NCBI RefSeq assembly: GCF_028372415.1
Contig: NC_092874.1
Coordinates: 332,834,651 to 332,898,650 of the forward strand
DNA from: Notamacropus eugenii
Lineage: Eukaryota > Chordata > Mammalia > Diprotodontia > Macropodidae
Direction of reading: 5' to 3'
DNA length: 64,000 bases
This document shows, one piece after another, positions 34,965 to 46,200 of this stretch; within the stretch, counting starts at the first letter, position 1; each line of letters opens with the position of its first letter. A program made the translations under genes and the position numbers. The notes beneath the pieces are model-generated. The model saw nothing but the letters and a program-made list of their open reading frames with translations, was not told where the DNA came from and did no database searches.

Positions 34965-35518
34965 TATCAATCAACCAATCAACATTTATTAAGCACCCAC
35001 TAGGTGCCAGGCATTGTGCTAAGCACGGGGGATACAAAAAAAAAAAAAGACAAAAGACAGTTCCTCAAAGAATCTAATGGGGGAGACCAAATGCATGTCT
35101 ATATACATACATATCTATGTACACACATATATACACACTCACACAGCAAGTTACTGTTGTTCAGTTATGTTTGACTCTTTGTGACCTCATTTGAGGTTTT
35201 CTTGGCAAAGATACTGCAGTGGTTTGCCATTTCCTTCTCATTTTATAGATGAGGAAATGAGGCAGACAGTGAAGTGACTTGCCCAGGGTCACACAGTTTG
35301 TGGTGTCTGAGGTCAGATTTGAATTCAGGAAGATAGTCTTCTCAATTCCTGGTCCAGCACTCCATTCACTGCACCACTTAGTTGTCCCAAGCAGGATAAT
35401 AATCGCAATACAAGACAAATAGGAAATAATTAAAAAAGGGAAAACACTGGCATCACAAGGGAAGGCTTCCTGTAGAAGGTGGGATTTTAGTTAGGACTTA
35501 AAGGAAGCTCTACCTAGG
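34965..35518 (-). mobile_element. L2 3' region split by a SINE
   Basis: The left part has CATTTATTAAGCACCCACTA and GGGGATACAAAAAAAA. The right part (35395-35518) has GGAAGGCTTCCTGTAGAAGG and GGATTTTAGTTAGGACTTAA. Confidence 0.7.
35152..35392 (-). repeat. tRNA-headed marsupial SINE
   Basis: CTGTTGTTCAGTTATGTTTG, GCAGTGGTTTGCCATTTCC, CATTCACTGCACCACTTAG. Confidence 0.9.
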
Positions 35519-35524
35519 GTTGGT

Positions 35525-36010
35525 TGGTTGGTTGTTGTCCTTCGTCTTCCAAGAGGACCAAAATGACATCACCATGATAAACTCAAGTTTTAGTGTGTCT
35601 GGCTGTGGCTGATCAGACCAATACAAGCTCAGAATGCTCTACCACAGGTTGGGCACAGATAGTCCATGTGAATATTTGGGGTGGGTATCCCAAATTTGCA
35701 CATCCTGCATTTACCTTGTGCTGTCTCAATTCTGCTTTGCTCAAAGAGCACAGTACCTTTTCTTATGTGGGCACACCATGCTGAGGGGTCCTGTGCTAGT
35801 GTCTCCCATGTTGCACAGTCAAATCCAAAGTTATTGAGAGAGACCTTGAGAGTGTATTGTTTCTTCTGACCACCATGTGATCTCCTGCCCCATGCAAGTT
35901 CTCCATAAAATAGTCTTTTTGGCAAGTGTACATTCTGCATTTGAACAATGTGGCCAGCCCATTGGAGTTGTGCTCTCTGAAGCATAGTTTCTATACTTGG
36001 CAGTTCTGCT
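35525..36010 (-). mobile_element. LINE 3' end (C-terminal ORF2 and 3' UTR)
   Basis: Minus-strand translation LQWAGHIVQM, LPKRLFYGEL, GGQKK, TLKVSLNNFGFD, WETLAQDPSAW, ending with a CPTCGRAF finger, typical of the C-terminus of jockey-superfamily LINE ORF2 proteins. The 3' UTR ends near 35530 with GTCCTTCGTCTTCCAAGAGG in reverse. The clade is not certain. Confidence 0.7.
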
Positions 36011-36077
36011 TGAGCAAGTACTTCAGTGTCTGATACCTTATCCTGCCAGGTGATCCTCAGAATCTTCCTAAGACTTC

Positions 36078-36290
36078 AGAAAGGGCCAAGGAACAGTTGA
36101 TATGGTGTTTTCTGCCCAACAACTCCAGGAGAAATGCCAGGAGCAGAACAGAGGTCTGTACACAATGTTTGTAGATCTGACCAAGGCCTTTGACACAGTT
36201 AGTCGTGAGGGCTTGTCGAAAATTATGTCAAAATTTGGTTGCCCAGAGAAGTTCATCAATATTGTACCTAGGGTAGAGATTCCACTAAAT
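36078..36290 (+). mobile_element. LINE reverse transcriptase core fragment, opposite strand
   Basis: Translation MVFSAQQLQEKCQEQNRGLY, then MFVDLTKAFDTVSREGL and KFGCPEKFI, the RT palm with the FVD-AFD box. Probably the same family as the minus-strand piece beside it, but inverted. Confidence 0.75.
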
Positions 36291-37102
36291 GAAGAACCAG
36301 ATTAAAAGGTAATTGGGGCAATGTTTAACAAAAAATATAAAAGTGCAGTGAAACATAATGTTAATTTGTGGTTTTCTAAATCAATATGTAGCCCTCCATT
36401 TCTATTTGAATTTGACTCTCACTGGTCTAGGGTACTCAGAGGTTAAGCGGTTTGATTAAGGTGACCCAGCCGGGAGGCATCAAAGGTGGTATTTGAATTA
36501 AAGTCTTCTTGGCTCCAAGGTCACCTTGCTGGGCATAATGCCAAGTTGCTTCTCCCATCCGTAAAGTAAGATAATATTTGCCCAACCTAAATTACAGAAT
36601 TGTGAGGAAAATGCTTTGTAAACTTTTATGTGAGTTAATATCAAAAAGTGAAATCAAATCAAATCTCCACATTTGTGGATAGATTAACCACTAACTAGCA
36701 ATCTTGAGCCACTTTTTAACTTTAGATGTGTTTTAAATGAAAACATGTAAATGTAGAAGAATACTGTTATGCTATAAGTAATGATTAAAGGGATGGCTTC
36801 AGGGAAATCTGAAAACACTTGCATGAATTGATGCAGACGAAGTGAGTGGAACCAGGAGGACAATACAGTCACTAAATTATCATTGTAAAGCATTGTTTTT
36901 TTGCTAGACACACTGGATACAGCCTGTTTTATCAGCACTTCTGTTTTTCCTCCCTTTCTTTCTCATCACTTTGAATTTCTCCTTCTTGCAAAGTGGAAGT
37001 TCTTTGCAACATTCTCTCTACTGTCTTCCTCAATCAGGAGAAAGATTACTATGTGGTGGGTCATGTGACTGGATGGTGCTACTTGTTTGGGAAACTCTAA
37101 GG

Positions 37103-37282
37103 CAGGGGTGGGGATTTTGTGGCCTTGAGGCCATATGTGGCCTTCTAGGTCCTTGGGTGTGGCCTTTCGACTAAGTTTTACAGAACAAATCCTTTTATTA
37201 AGGTTTGGATTCTGTCAAAGGGCCATACTTGAGGGCTTAGAGGGCCACATGTGGCCTTGAGGACACAGGTTCCCCACCCCTG
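37103..37282. mobile_element. hAT miniature element, 180 bp, with 8-bp target duplication
   Basis: Starts CAGGGGTGGGGATTT and ends as the reverse complement (AGGTTCCCCACCCCTG). The two halves pair over most of their length. A perfect 8-base duplication CTCTAAGG flanks it (37095-37102 and 37283-37290), as hAT transposase makes. Non-autonomous: no transposase reading frame. Confidence 0.92.
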
Positions 37283-37474
37283 CTCTAAGGGCTCTGGCAC
37301 ACAACTTGCCAGGATGATGGGGGGAGGGGGAATCCTCTGTAGGGGAGCAGGTGATGGCTGATGAGATAGGAGTCCTTTCTCACCTGAGAGGCTGATTCCA
37401 ACTGAGTGTGGAGGCCTATGGCCCAACCATGGTCAAGAAAAATACATCTGAAAGTCTTAAGGACTCTAATCAGT

Positions 37475-37660
37475 GCAGTTGTTCAATTATTTAGTTGTGT
37501 CTGACTCTTCGCAGCCCTGTATGGGGTTTTCTTGGCAAAGACATTGGAGTGGTTTGCCATTTCCTTCTCCAGTGGATTAAGGGAAACAGAAGTTAAGTGA
37601 CATGCCTAGGGTCACAGAACTACTTAATGTCTGGGGGCAGGATTTGATCAGTACCGTGGC
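37475..37660 (-). repeat. tRNA-headed SINE, 5'-truncated
   Basis: TTAGTTGTGTCTGACTCTTC, GAGTGGTTTGCCATTTCCTT. Confidence 0.8.
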
Positions 37661-38039
37661 TAACCATAATTCTAGAGGATTGAGATGAAGCAGGCTTATT
37701 CACTTCTTAACACAGTAATGGACTCAAGGTGCATAACACACTTTTTGGGGGACTTTTTGTGCTTGACTATACTTTTTTGTTACAAAAGTTGTATTTTTTT
37801 TTAATTGGGGGAAGATGGGAGGAAGAGAAAACAAACGCTTGTTTATTGAAAAATCTTTTAAAACTTTAAGTTTTTTTTTAATGCCTTCAAGTAGTGGTTT
37901 CCTCCCCTACATACATCCCTATCCTCCTGATGATCACTATGAGCCAGAAATCTAAGAACTGCTCTGAATATTTCACTGAGTCAAACAATTGGGGAGATAA
38001 ATTAGCTGTTATCTAAAACATCACCTGATCATGTCCAAG

Positions 38040-39090
38040 GTTGAGGTAGTACAGCACAGTAAAAAAGCAGTGGATTTGGATTGAGGACCCAGATTAAAAT
38101 CCTGGCTCTTCAATTTAGAACTATGACCAAAGGACTATAATACCATGCACACACCCTTTGACCCAGCAATACCACTACTAGGTCAGTATCCTAAAGAGAT
38201 AAAAAACAAAAATATTTATAGCAGCTTTTTCAGTAGTGGCAAAGAATTGGAAATTGAGGGGATGCCCATGAAGTGGGCAATGACTAAACAAGCTGTGGTA
38301 TATGATTGTGATGCAAGACTATTGTGCTATGAGAAACGACAAGCAGGATGCTTTCAGAAAAATCTAGAAAGATTTACATGTACTGATGCAAAGTGAAGTG
38401 AACAGAACCAGGAGAACATTGCACACAGTAACAGCAACATTGTTCAATGAAGAACTGTGAATGTCTTGGCTATTCTCAGCAGTATAATGATCCAAGACAA
38501 TTCTGAAAGACTTATGATGAAAGGTGCTGTCCATCTCCAGAGAAAGAACTGACAGAGCCTGAATACAGATCAAAGACATTTTTTCTTTACTTTATTTTTT
38601 TGGGGGAGCGGTGTTCTGCATTTTCTTTCACAGCATACCTTACATGGAAATGTGCTTTGCATGACTATACATAAATAACCCATGTCAAATTACTTGCCTT
38701 CTCAATGTGGGGGAGGGAAGAGAGTGAGGGAGAGAATTTGGAACTCAAAATTTGAAAAAAAAAAAAAGAATGTTAAAATTGTTTTTACACATAATTGGAG
38801 GGAAAATATTAAAAAAAAGAAAAATGAAAAAAATGCTGGCTGTTATTATTTGATCCCCTCTCTATCTGTAAAATGAGATGGATTAGTAAATAGAAAGCTA
38901 GATTAATGGTCAATAAGACTTGAGTTAAAGTCTTGCCTTGGATATTTACTAGTTGTGTGACCTCATCAGACTATTTATCTCATCTGTAAAATGGAGATAG
39001 CACCTATCTTGCCAGATTGTTGTGGGGATCAAATGAGGTAAAATATGTAAATGCTTTGGAAACTTTAACATACTATGTAAGTACTATTTT
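38040..39090 (+). repeat. MIR copy split by an L1
   Basis: 38040-38110 (AAATCCTGGCTCTTC) and 38845-39090 (CTCTATCTGTAAAATGAGAT, GTGGGGATCAAATGAGG) flank the L1. A second overlapping MIR may be present at 38880-39090. Confidence 0.65.
38111..38831 (+). mobile_element. L1 3' end nested in MIR
   Basis: Sense L1: CCTTTGACCCAGCAATACCA, GGCAAAGAATTGGAAATTGA, CCAGAGAAAGAACTGACAGA, A-rich end. Target duplications AATCCTGGCTCTT (38098-38110) and AATGCTGGCTGTT (38832-38844) differ at 2 of 13 bases. Confidence 0.88.
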
Positions 39091-39286
39091 TTTTTTTTGC
39101 TATCTGGGGGATGGGTCCACCATCCATCCCACAGTTCTCTGCATTCACATGGCCATCTCTTATCCTGAAATAAATCTGCTCCAGCTACTGGGATTATTAA
39201 CTCAGTGCAATAAAGAAGTTAAAATTTCAGTGAATTCTCCCAAGCAATTAGACAGAAGCCGTTTAAAATGGCTAGGCAGGTTCATT

Positions 39287-39970
39287 TTTATTCCGAAACA
39301 ATTTTCCGGAGGTAAATATTTCATATTTAGCAGTAAACCATAGAAAAATTAAACCGTTTGAGACACTGAGAGGTAAAAACACCTCCAGACCAGGGAAGAA
39401 TAGACTTTCATGGTTGGCTCTATTGATAATGAAAAACAAACAAGGAATTAAATGCAGGGGGCTTTTCTAACTTTCTGTTGAGTCTGGCAATTCTAAGGGG
39501 AAAGGATCTGGGGTTTCTCAGCAGCTGTCAAAGCTTTTATCCAGCAATAACCCAGTTAAGCAATATGTTACTGAATGGATATTCTCTTGTGTCAGGACTA
39601 CTTCCATGCAGGGAAAAAAGCAGAGGTGGTGGAATGCAGATGACTATGGCCTATGTCACTGTGGAAGATGATAGACTGTTAACTCCTTAGAGTGTGACTC
39701 AGGATGGGCTTTCATGACTGCTGGATAGGGTGAGGCATTCTCTGATTGGTCTCATCAGACACTTCCTGAAGTCCAGAAGGGAGTAAACTGTCCCTTGTTC
39801 CCTTGGATGGGTTGTGGGAACAACATAACACAATCACTTGCTAGGTTGCACAGTCCTGGGCCTTCTGGTGGGACCCAGGCTCTCAGATTTGGGCCCACCC
39901 CGAGAGAGGGAATGTAAGAGCCTTTGAACTCTCCCACTGCAGAGGGAAGAGCTCATTTGGCTGGGACAGC
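39287..39970 (-). other. TPGS2: Candidate TPGS2 3' UTR with AATAAA at 39287-39292
   Basis: About 680 bases after the TPGS2 stop contain no repeat I recognise. The first AATAAA read on the minus strand is at 39292-39287, so the transcript may end near 39270. This is inferred from the signal alone; an earlier non-canonical site cannot be excluded. Confidence 0.4.
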
Positions 39971-40201
39971 TCACTTTCTGGCAGGGTTTCCAGAGGCAGA
40001 GGAAGACTTGGTGGAAGAAGAACTTGATGATCCTTTCTGGGAGCTTGGAGGGTTCGGGGTTCCCCCTCTTTTGGTGGGGGCCAAGGTTTTGGTCTTACTC
40101 TTGAACACTTTACTGGGGTCTAGTTTGTTTATAAAGTAGTCATTCTCTTCTGTGAGTACCGGGGTATTGTAGGTGATGGGTTTATACATGTTGAACCATT
40201 G
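39971..40201 (-). CDS. TPGS2: TPGS2 last coding exon
   Basis: Encodes QWFNMYKPITYNTPVLTEE, then NDYFINKLDPSKVFKSKTK and a low-complexity basic Ser-rich tail ending GNPARK and TGA (39971-39973). The acceptor is TTCCGTGCAG, phase 0. Confidence 0.95.
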   Translation of the reverse strand, partial: QWFNMYKPITYNTPVLTEENDYFINKLDPSKVFKSKTKTLAPTKRGGTPNPPSSQKGSSSSSSTKSSSASGNPARK

Positions 40202-43200
40202 CTGCACGGAAGGAGAGAGAGATACACACAAAGAACCATCAATCAGAGTTTGAGAAACTGATCTCTGCCAGCTCAGCATGGGAGAAGATGGGGCTGGGGG
40301 CACAGAGGCAGAGAGGGGAGGATGAAAAGACTGTGAAACAACCACCGAAGGGCACAATTCTTTCTGAGTTAAAAGGTGATGACAAGCCCCATTTGTCCTC
40401 AGTGTTGTACAGCAGTGTCATGCAGCGCCAAGCCTTAGGGATCAGGGACAAACAGGAGCTTGGCCTCCCAGACCTTGCTCCTGGGTACAGCAGGCCATCC
40501 TTGGGGGAGGGACAGCAGGCTGTCCCTGGGGGAGGGTGCCCAAGGCCCAGCCCTTTGTCTTCACATGTTCCCTGCCTTCACATGTTCCCCCATCTAAGAG
40601 GAGTGTCTCAGTACCAGCTCCTTCTCAAAGCCGCTTCCTCTGAGTCTCTGGGAAGCTGCAGTCTAACAATGCCTCCTCCTCTTGTAGAGCACTTGGAAAC
40701 TTTGTCAAAATCTTTTACTTCCTTACCCATCATCCCCTGAGCAAGTCACTGACCTTCTCTGGGGCTCAGGTTTCTCATGTATAAAGATGAAGGAGGTGAC
40801 CAGGTCCTCCCCACCTCACTAGCACTACTGGAAAAGCCTCCTCTTTGGTCTCCCTACATCCATTCTCCACAAAGCAGCAGACTGACAGCACTTAAAGTGC
40901 AGTGGTGACTATGGTCTCTTTTGCCCAAGAAGCATCAGTGGCTCCCTACTGTCTTTGGAATAAAGAATAAACTCTTCTGTTTGGCTTTTAATCTGATTCC
41001 AGTCCAGATTTCCTGCCTCCCTGCCTTTGCTCCATCTGGTCTACATATCTGGAATGTTCTCATTCACCTCCACTTCTTGGAACCCCTTTTGTAGTTGTTT
41101 AATCATTTCCAACTCTCTGTGACCCCTTCTGGGGTTTTCTCAGCAAAGATACTGGAGTGGTTTGCCATTTCTTTTTCTAGCTCATTTTACAGATGAGGAA
41201 ACTGAGGCAAAGAGGGTCCCACGGCTAGGAAGTGTCTGAGACCAGATTTGAACTCACAAAGTTAAGTCTTCCTGAGTCCATGTCTAGCACTCTATCCACT
41301 GAGCCCCCTCGTTGCCCTTCTGGAACCCTAGCTCCCTTCAAAGTGTAGCTCAAAGGCTACCTCCTTTAGGAGCTAGTGGTTTATACCTCTGCACATCACC
41401 ATGTATCTATTTTTTATGTCTCCTATATTTACTTACTGTGAATTATCTGCACTTCTTTGAAGGCAGAAAATGTCTCCTCTCTAACATCTAGAACAGTGTG
41501 CCTGGTACACAGTAAATGCTTGTTGAAAAGAAAATGAAAGTTGACAATAATTTCTAAGGGTCCTTCTAGCTTGAAATTTCCTTGATTTTATTATTCAAAT
41601 CCCATTACACAGAATCACAGAGAGTTAGAAATGACCCTGAGAGAATCTAGTCTAATTCCCAGCCCGTGTATGAACAGTCTTCACTGTATCGCTGACATAG
41701 GGTCGGTTCAAATTTGACCAACTCTGGAATGAGGGTACTTACAGGGAATTTACTCACTGATCTTACTCTCACATCTACCGCTTTACCATGACCCTGGTTC
41801 AGTTTCTCTTTGTTGCTCACCTAAACTGTTGTCACTGTCCTCAAATGGCATTCCTGCTTCCAGTATCTCCTAGTCCATTTTTCATAAGGCTGCCAACATA
41901 ATCTTCCTATGGCACTAATATGACCAAGTCAATCTTCTTAAAAACCTCAGTGTTTCCATATTATCTTTAGAGTAAAAATCATCAAACTAGTTCCCAGACT
42001 TGTTTCATTGTACATTCCCTTTCTGTTTCAGTCACAATGGACTATTAGCTTTCCCTGAAGTTGGCATTAAATCTGCCTTTGTCAATGTTCACAAGGCTCC
42101 TCCAAGGCTAGAATTCCCTTCCTCCTCACCTCGACCTCTCAGAATCCTTATTTTTCTTTCAGGCTTGGTGTGAAGGACACATTCTCTATGAAGCCTTCCT
42201 TGATGCCACTACTTGTTAGCGCTCTCTCCCTTCTCAGATTATCTTATATTGATATGCTTATTGATATATACCTTATATTCACCCCAGGAGAACATGCCAT
42301 TAAGGGCAGGGATTATTTGCTCAACATTGCTCAACAGATTGCCTTATAGATAGAAGGCATTTATTAAGTATTTATTGAAAGGATGAAAGGATCTGAAGTA
42401 CTGGAGATGTGAGTAGCCATAGTCACGTGTTATCTACATGTATGTCTCACTACAATTATAGTCTAACTTCATGTCTGTACATAAAATTTCTTTGCTAAGA
42501 ACTAGTTGCATCTATTGCCTGCTTGTTAATGGAAAGCACACCAGTGAGGGCTCATGAGCTGTACTGTTAAAAGCCCAGACTCACAGGACACCCTACAAGC
42601 TGGGATGGCAACTCCCTCTGGAGACCAAACCCATGAGTATGAGAGAGAATCAGAGGAGTGGGCCTACACAGAGTGAGTGGTTCTCTTTCCCCCATGTGTC
42701 ACACTTTTTCACTCACCAACTTCCTGTAGCTAGCTCCGATTTCCCTTTGTCACCTCTCAGTCTTTCACTTCTTGGATCATTCCTTCCGTATTATTAAGGA
42801 ACTCTATTCTTCCTAATATGCATGACTATAGAGAGACATTTCTTAATTCATATTATTTTCTCTTCAGTCAGAAAGCCAATGTATATTTAACTCTTCCTAC
42901 AAACACTGCACAACTCCTAGAAGTTGACGGGACAGATCAAGCTAATCACTGGCACCTACCAACCCTGCAAACTCCCATAGTGCGTTGCTTGACTGCCTGG
43001 CTTCTCATTGGCATGACTGGGCTCCTGACAACATGTGACAATAGGGATAGGAATGGCAGGAATTATTAATGCCATTGGAGAGAGGAGGAAACTGAGGGCC
43101 AGAGAGGTTAAGTGATTTGCTCCCCACCCCCCACCCCATCCAGCACATTTTCCAGAAGACTAGAGATCACTGATGAGAGGAACCAGGCAAGGGTGAGCAG

Positions 43201-46200
43201 GAATAGGGAGTGAAAAGGAGGCATACCAGATTATCTGGGAGAGATGTTTCAAGGCCCAAAAAGGCCCAAGGGAATTTAACCTTCTTCTCCTACCTTAGCC
43301 TGTGGGCTAACACCGTAGTTGGTGAAGGCATACTGCCACTGGGGGAGGCCCAAGTGGGTGATCAGCAGGCGGTAGTAGGCAGTGAAGCTGTCCGTGAGAA
43401 AGTGCCAATACAAAGCTCTGTCCAAGAACCAGATCTTGCTCTCTTTGGCTACTGATAGAATAAAAGAAAGAGACAGTCTCTGAGGAATGTCCATTTTACA
43501 CACCTATACATATATATCCACATCTAGCTATCTATCTGGGGTATATAAACATATATATGATTTATTTAAATTAAGCATACAAGAAACATACTCTGCCTTC
43601 CAAGGATAATCCTGCAGGGGTTCTTAACTTGAGGTCTGTGAACTTATTTTTTAAATATTTTGAGAACTGTATTTCAATATAGTAAACTGCTGGCTGCTAT
43701 CTTTCCAGGGGAAGCCCAGACAATGCCTCTCACTTCCTGCTCCAGCTTCTCTGCTTCTGTGGCCAGTGTCTTCACGCAGGGGCTGCTGTCCCATGCTGGT
43801 TCACATCATCATTTTAGCTCCTCGAGGATAGCGACTGCCCTTTGCTTTTTATTTTCATATCACTAGTGCTTAGCACGGTGCCTGGAACATAGTAGGCACT
43901 TAATAAATGTTTATTGGCGGACTACCATATGAAATTAGGTGCACATTACAAAAGAGATGAGAAATTAGGCTATTTCCTTACCCTTTTCTAATTTGTCCCA
44001 ATGTTTTTCGTTAGATTGCTCCTCAGAAGTGGGGGCTAAGTTTTGCAAAAGCTTAGGGCTTTTCTTTAAAAGGTAAATATGATAAAGGGATAGTCAAAGG
44101 GGAATGGCTCTTTTAGTCATGCTAACATGACTCTGGGGGAAATTGTGAACTGCTCCAAAGACTAATCTTAGAGGAGGGACTTACGTATTTGGAAAAGGAA
44201 ACAAAAGCCTCTGTGTGAAACAGAGGTGGGAGAAGGGAAGCAGCACTTTTAGGGAACCCCAGAATCCCAGTTACGACCTTCTCTACTATATCCTCCCTCC
44301 CCTTGTATTTTACCTGGTGAAGTCCTCCTGTAGACAAGACACACTTTGCCATTCCCATTGCAGGAATCCAGCTCAAATATTATACTTCGAGAATCAAAGT
44401 GAGGCTTCTCTGGCTGGTCTTCATTAGCTGCAAACCCGGATATTAATAATGACATTCAAACACTAGCCAACACACAACTAAGCTTAAGGAGACTGGGCCT
44501 AGATGCCAACACATGATTTTAATGGGATGGTGCCAGGAGGAATGGAGTAGAGGGCAGGCTTCCTAAGTATCCCAGAAATATTTGCAAGTTCCCTGCCCCC
44601 CAAGTTTCAGTCAAGTGAATTCTGGATACAAGGGAATAAACCAGCTCTCACCCACTGGATGACCCCTGCTCTCCCCACTCTCTTCATCACTAAGTGATGG
44701 GGATGGAACGAGAAGGAAGGTGAGGCACAGCAATGTTAATGGAATCTCTGAGGAATCTGCTGTTAGATTACCAGGGCTACGGAAGACTTAGTAATGTTAC
44801 AAGAACTCAAGGAGTCTCTAGTAAGATTACTCCTGGAACAAACATGGACTGAATGGCTCAGTGCTGCTCCTGAAGTTAGAAGACGTGGGGCTGAGGCCAG
44901 TCTGACATTTCCTACTCATGTAGACTTTCTCAGACACAGTTTATTTTTAAAACGGAGAGAATAATACTTGCACAGCCTAGCTCACAGGGTTGTTGTGAGG
45001 AAAGATTATGTAAGCCGTAAAGCACTATATAAGTGTGAGCTATTACTTAACATGAACCTGACTCAGGCTGGCTCACAGTAACATTATCAATGATAATAAA
45101 AAGACCTCCAACTGTGGAACCTTGCCGTGTAATCTGGCCAATTGCCCACTCACAGCCTTGCTCCTATAGAAGTAACAATACCTTAAAATATTGTTTTGCC
45201 TAACCCCATATCTTCTTTGAAGCCAATGCATGTTTTGGGCTGGGGCTATATGCCTGTAGGTGCATGGTGACATAATGTTGAATGAGACACACTTCCTGCC
45301 CTCAGGAAACTTACCGTCTACAGGGAGAGCTATGGTACATTACAACAAATACGCAAGTAATGTTAGTACAAGGCAGAACTTGGCAGGAGCCATAACAGAG
45401 GTATCAACAAAATGCTACAGGGTTAAGAGAACAAAGAAATGAGTGTTTAGGATATGTGAAGGGACGAAGTAAGGGATAAGGCTGGAAAGGGAGGCAAATT
45501 GTAGAGGGATTTAAATGGGGACTATTCAGTGGGCAATTGAAAATTCTGAGTGGGACATGAACACACAATATAAAAAACTCTCAAGGATATACTAAACAAT
45601 AGAGAAAAAAATAATGGAATTCCTAAACTAACTGAAAATCATGTGGTTTTTTTTAAATTTTTACAAAAATATACTTTTTTTTTTTCACCAGAGTGTTTCT
45701 TCTAAGGGAAACAAGGGTGATTTGACACCCTGTTTATGAAACTACCTATGTGCCTAATCCATTATACCCAGGTCCCTGATGTATCTCATTACCATAAGCA
45801 AATATGCCAGGAACTTGTGATTTCTGCAGTGCAGGGGACTGCTTGTGTGGTAACTCACAGTTCAGACGGCAACTTATCTATGACTCAGGAGATAAATGCC
45901 AGAGAGTCCCCATATGTGCATGGAAGTGAAGGGATTTGCCCATGGTCACACAGCTGGTTCATGGCAGAGGTAGAACTCTTATCCAATATGCCATGTTACT
46001 TCTGAAAAATTGTTTTTCAATATTTCTTCTCACTAATAATAACACGACATTTTTCTCTATGCAGTGCATATGACCAGGACAGTTCTATGCACACTTACCT
46101 GATGCTCCTCTAAGGCCTCTCGATCTTTGAGGCCATCCCCCACCCTGTCCCCACCCCAAAACCTTCCTTGACTCTTCTGGCTGTTCTCTGAGTCTAGCAC

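Larger units (their letters stand above)
36690..37865 (+). mobile_element. L1 3' remnants around other insertions
   Basis: 36690-36905 (TGCATGAATTGATGCAGACG, GTGGAACCAGGAGGAC) and 37665-37865 (GTAATGGACTCAAGGTGC, TTTGTTACAAAAGTTG) are consecutive parts of a second marsupial L1 3' end type. Unidentified DNA, the hAT element and a SINE lie between. Confidence 0.55.

Noticed and set aside
39571-39960. Possible extra exon or second gene near the TPGS2 3' end
   Set aside because: No conserved frame on either strand; best explained as TPGS2 3' UTR.
40288-40740. 150-codon plus-strand open frame opposite the TPGS2 last intron
   Set aside because: No known family, overlaps the intron next to a real minus-strand exon and lacks conserved features.
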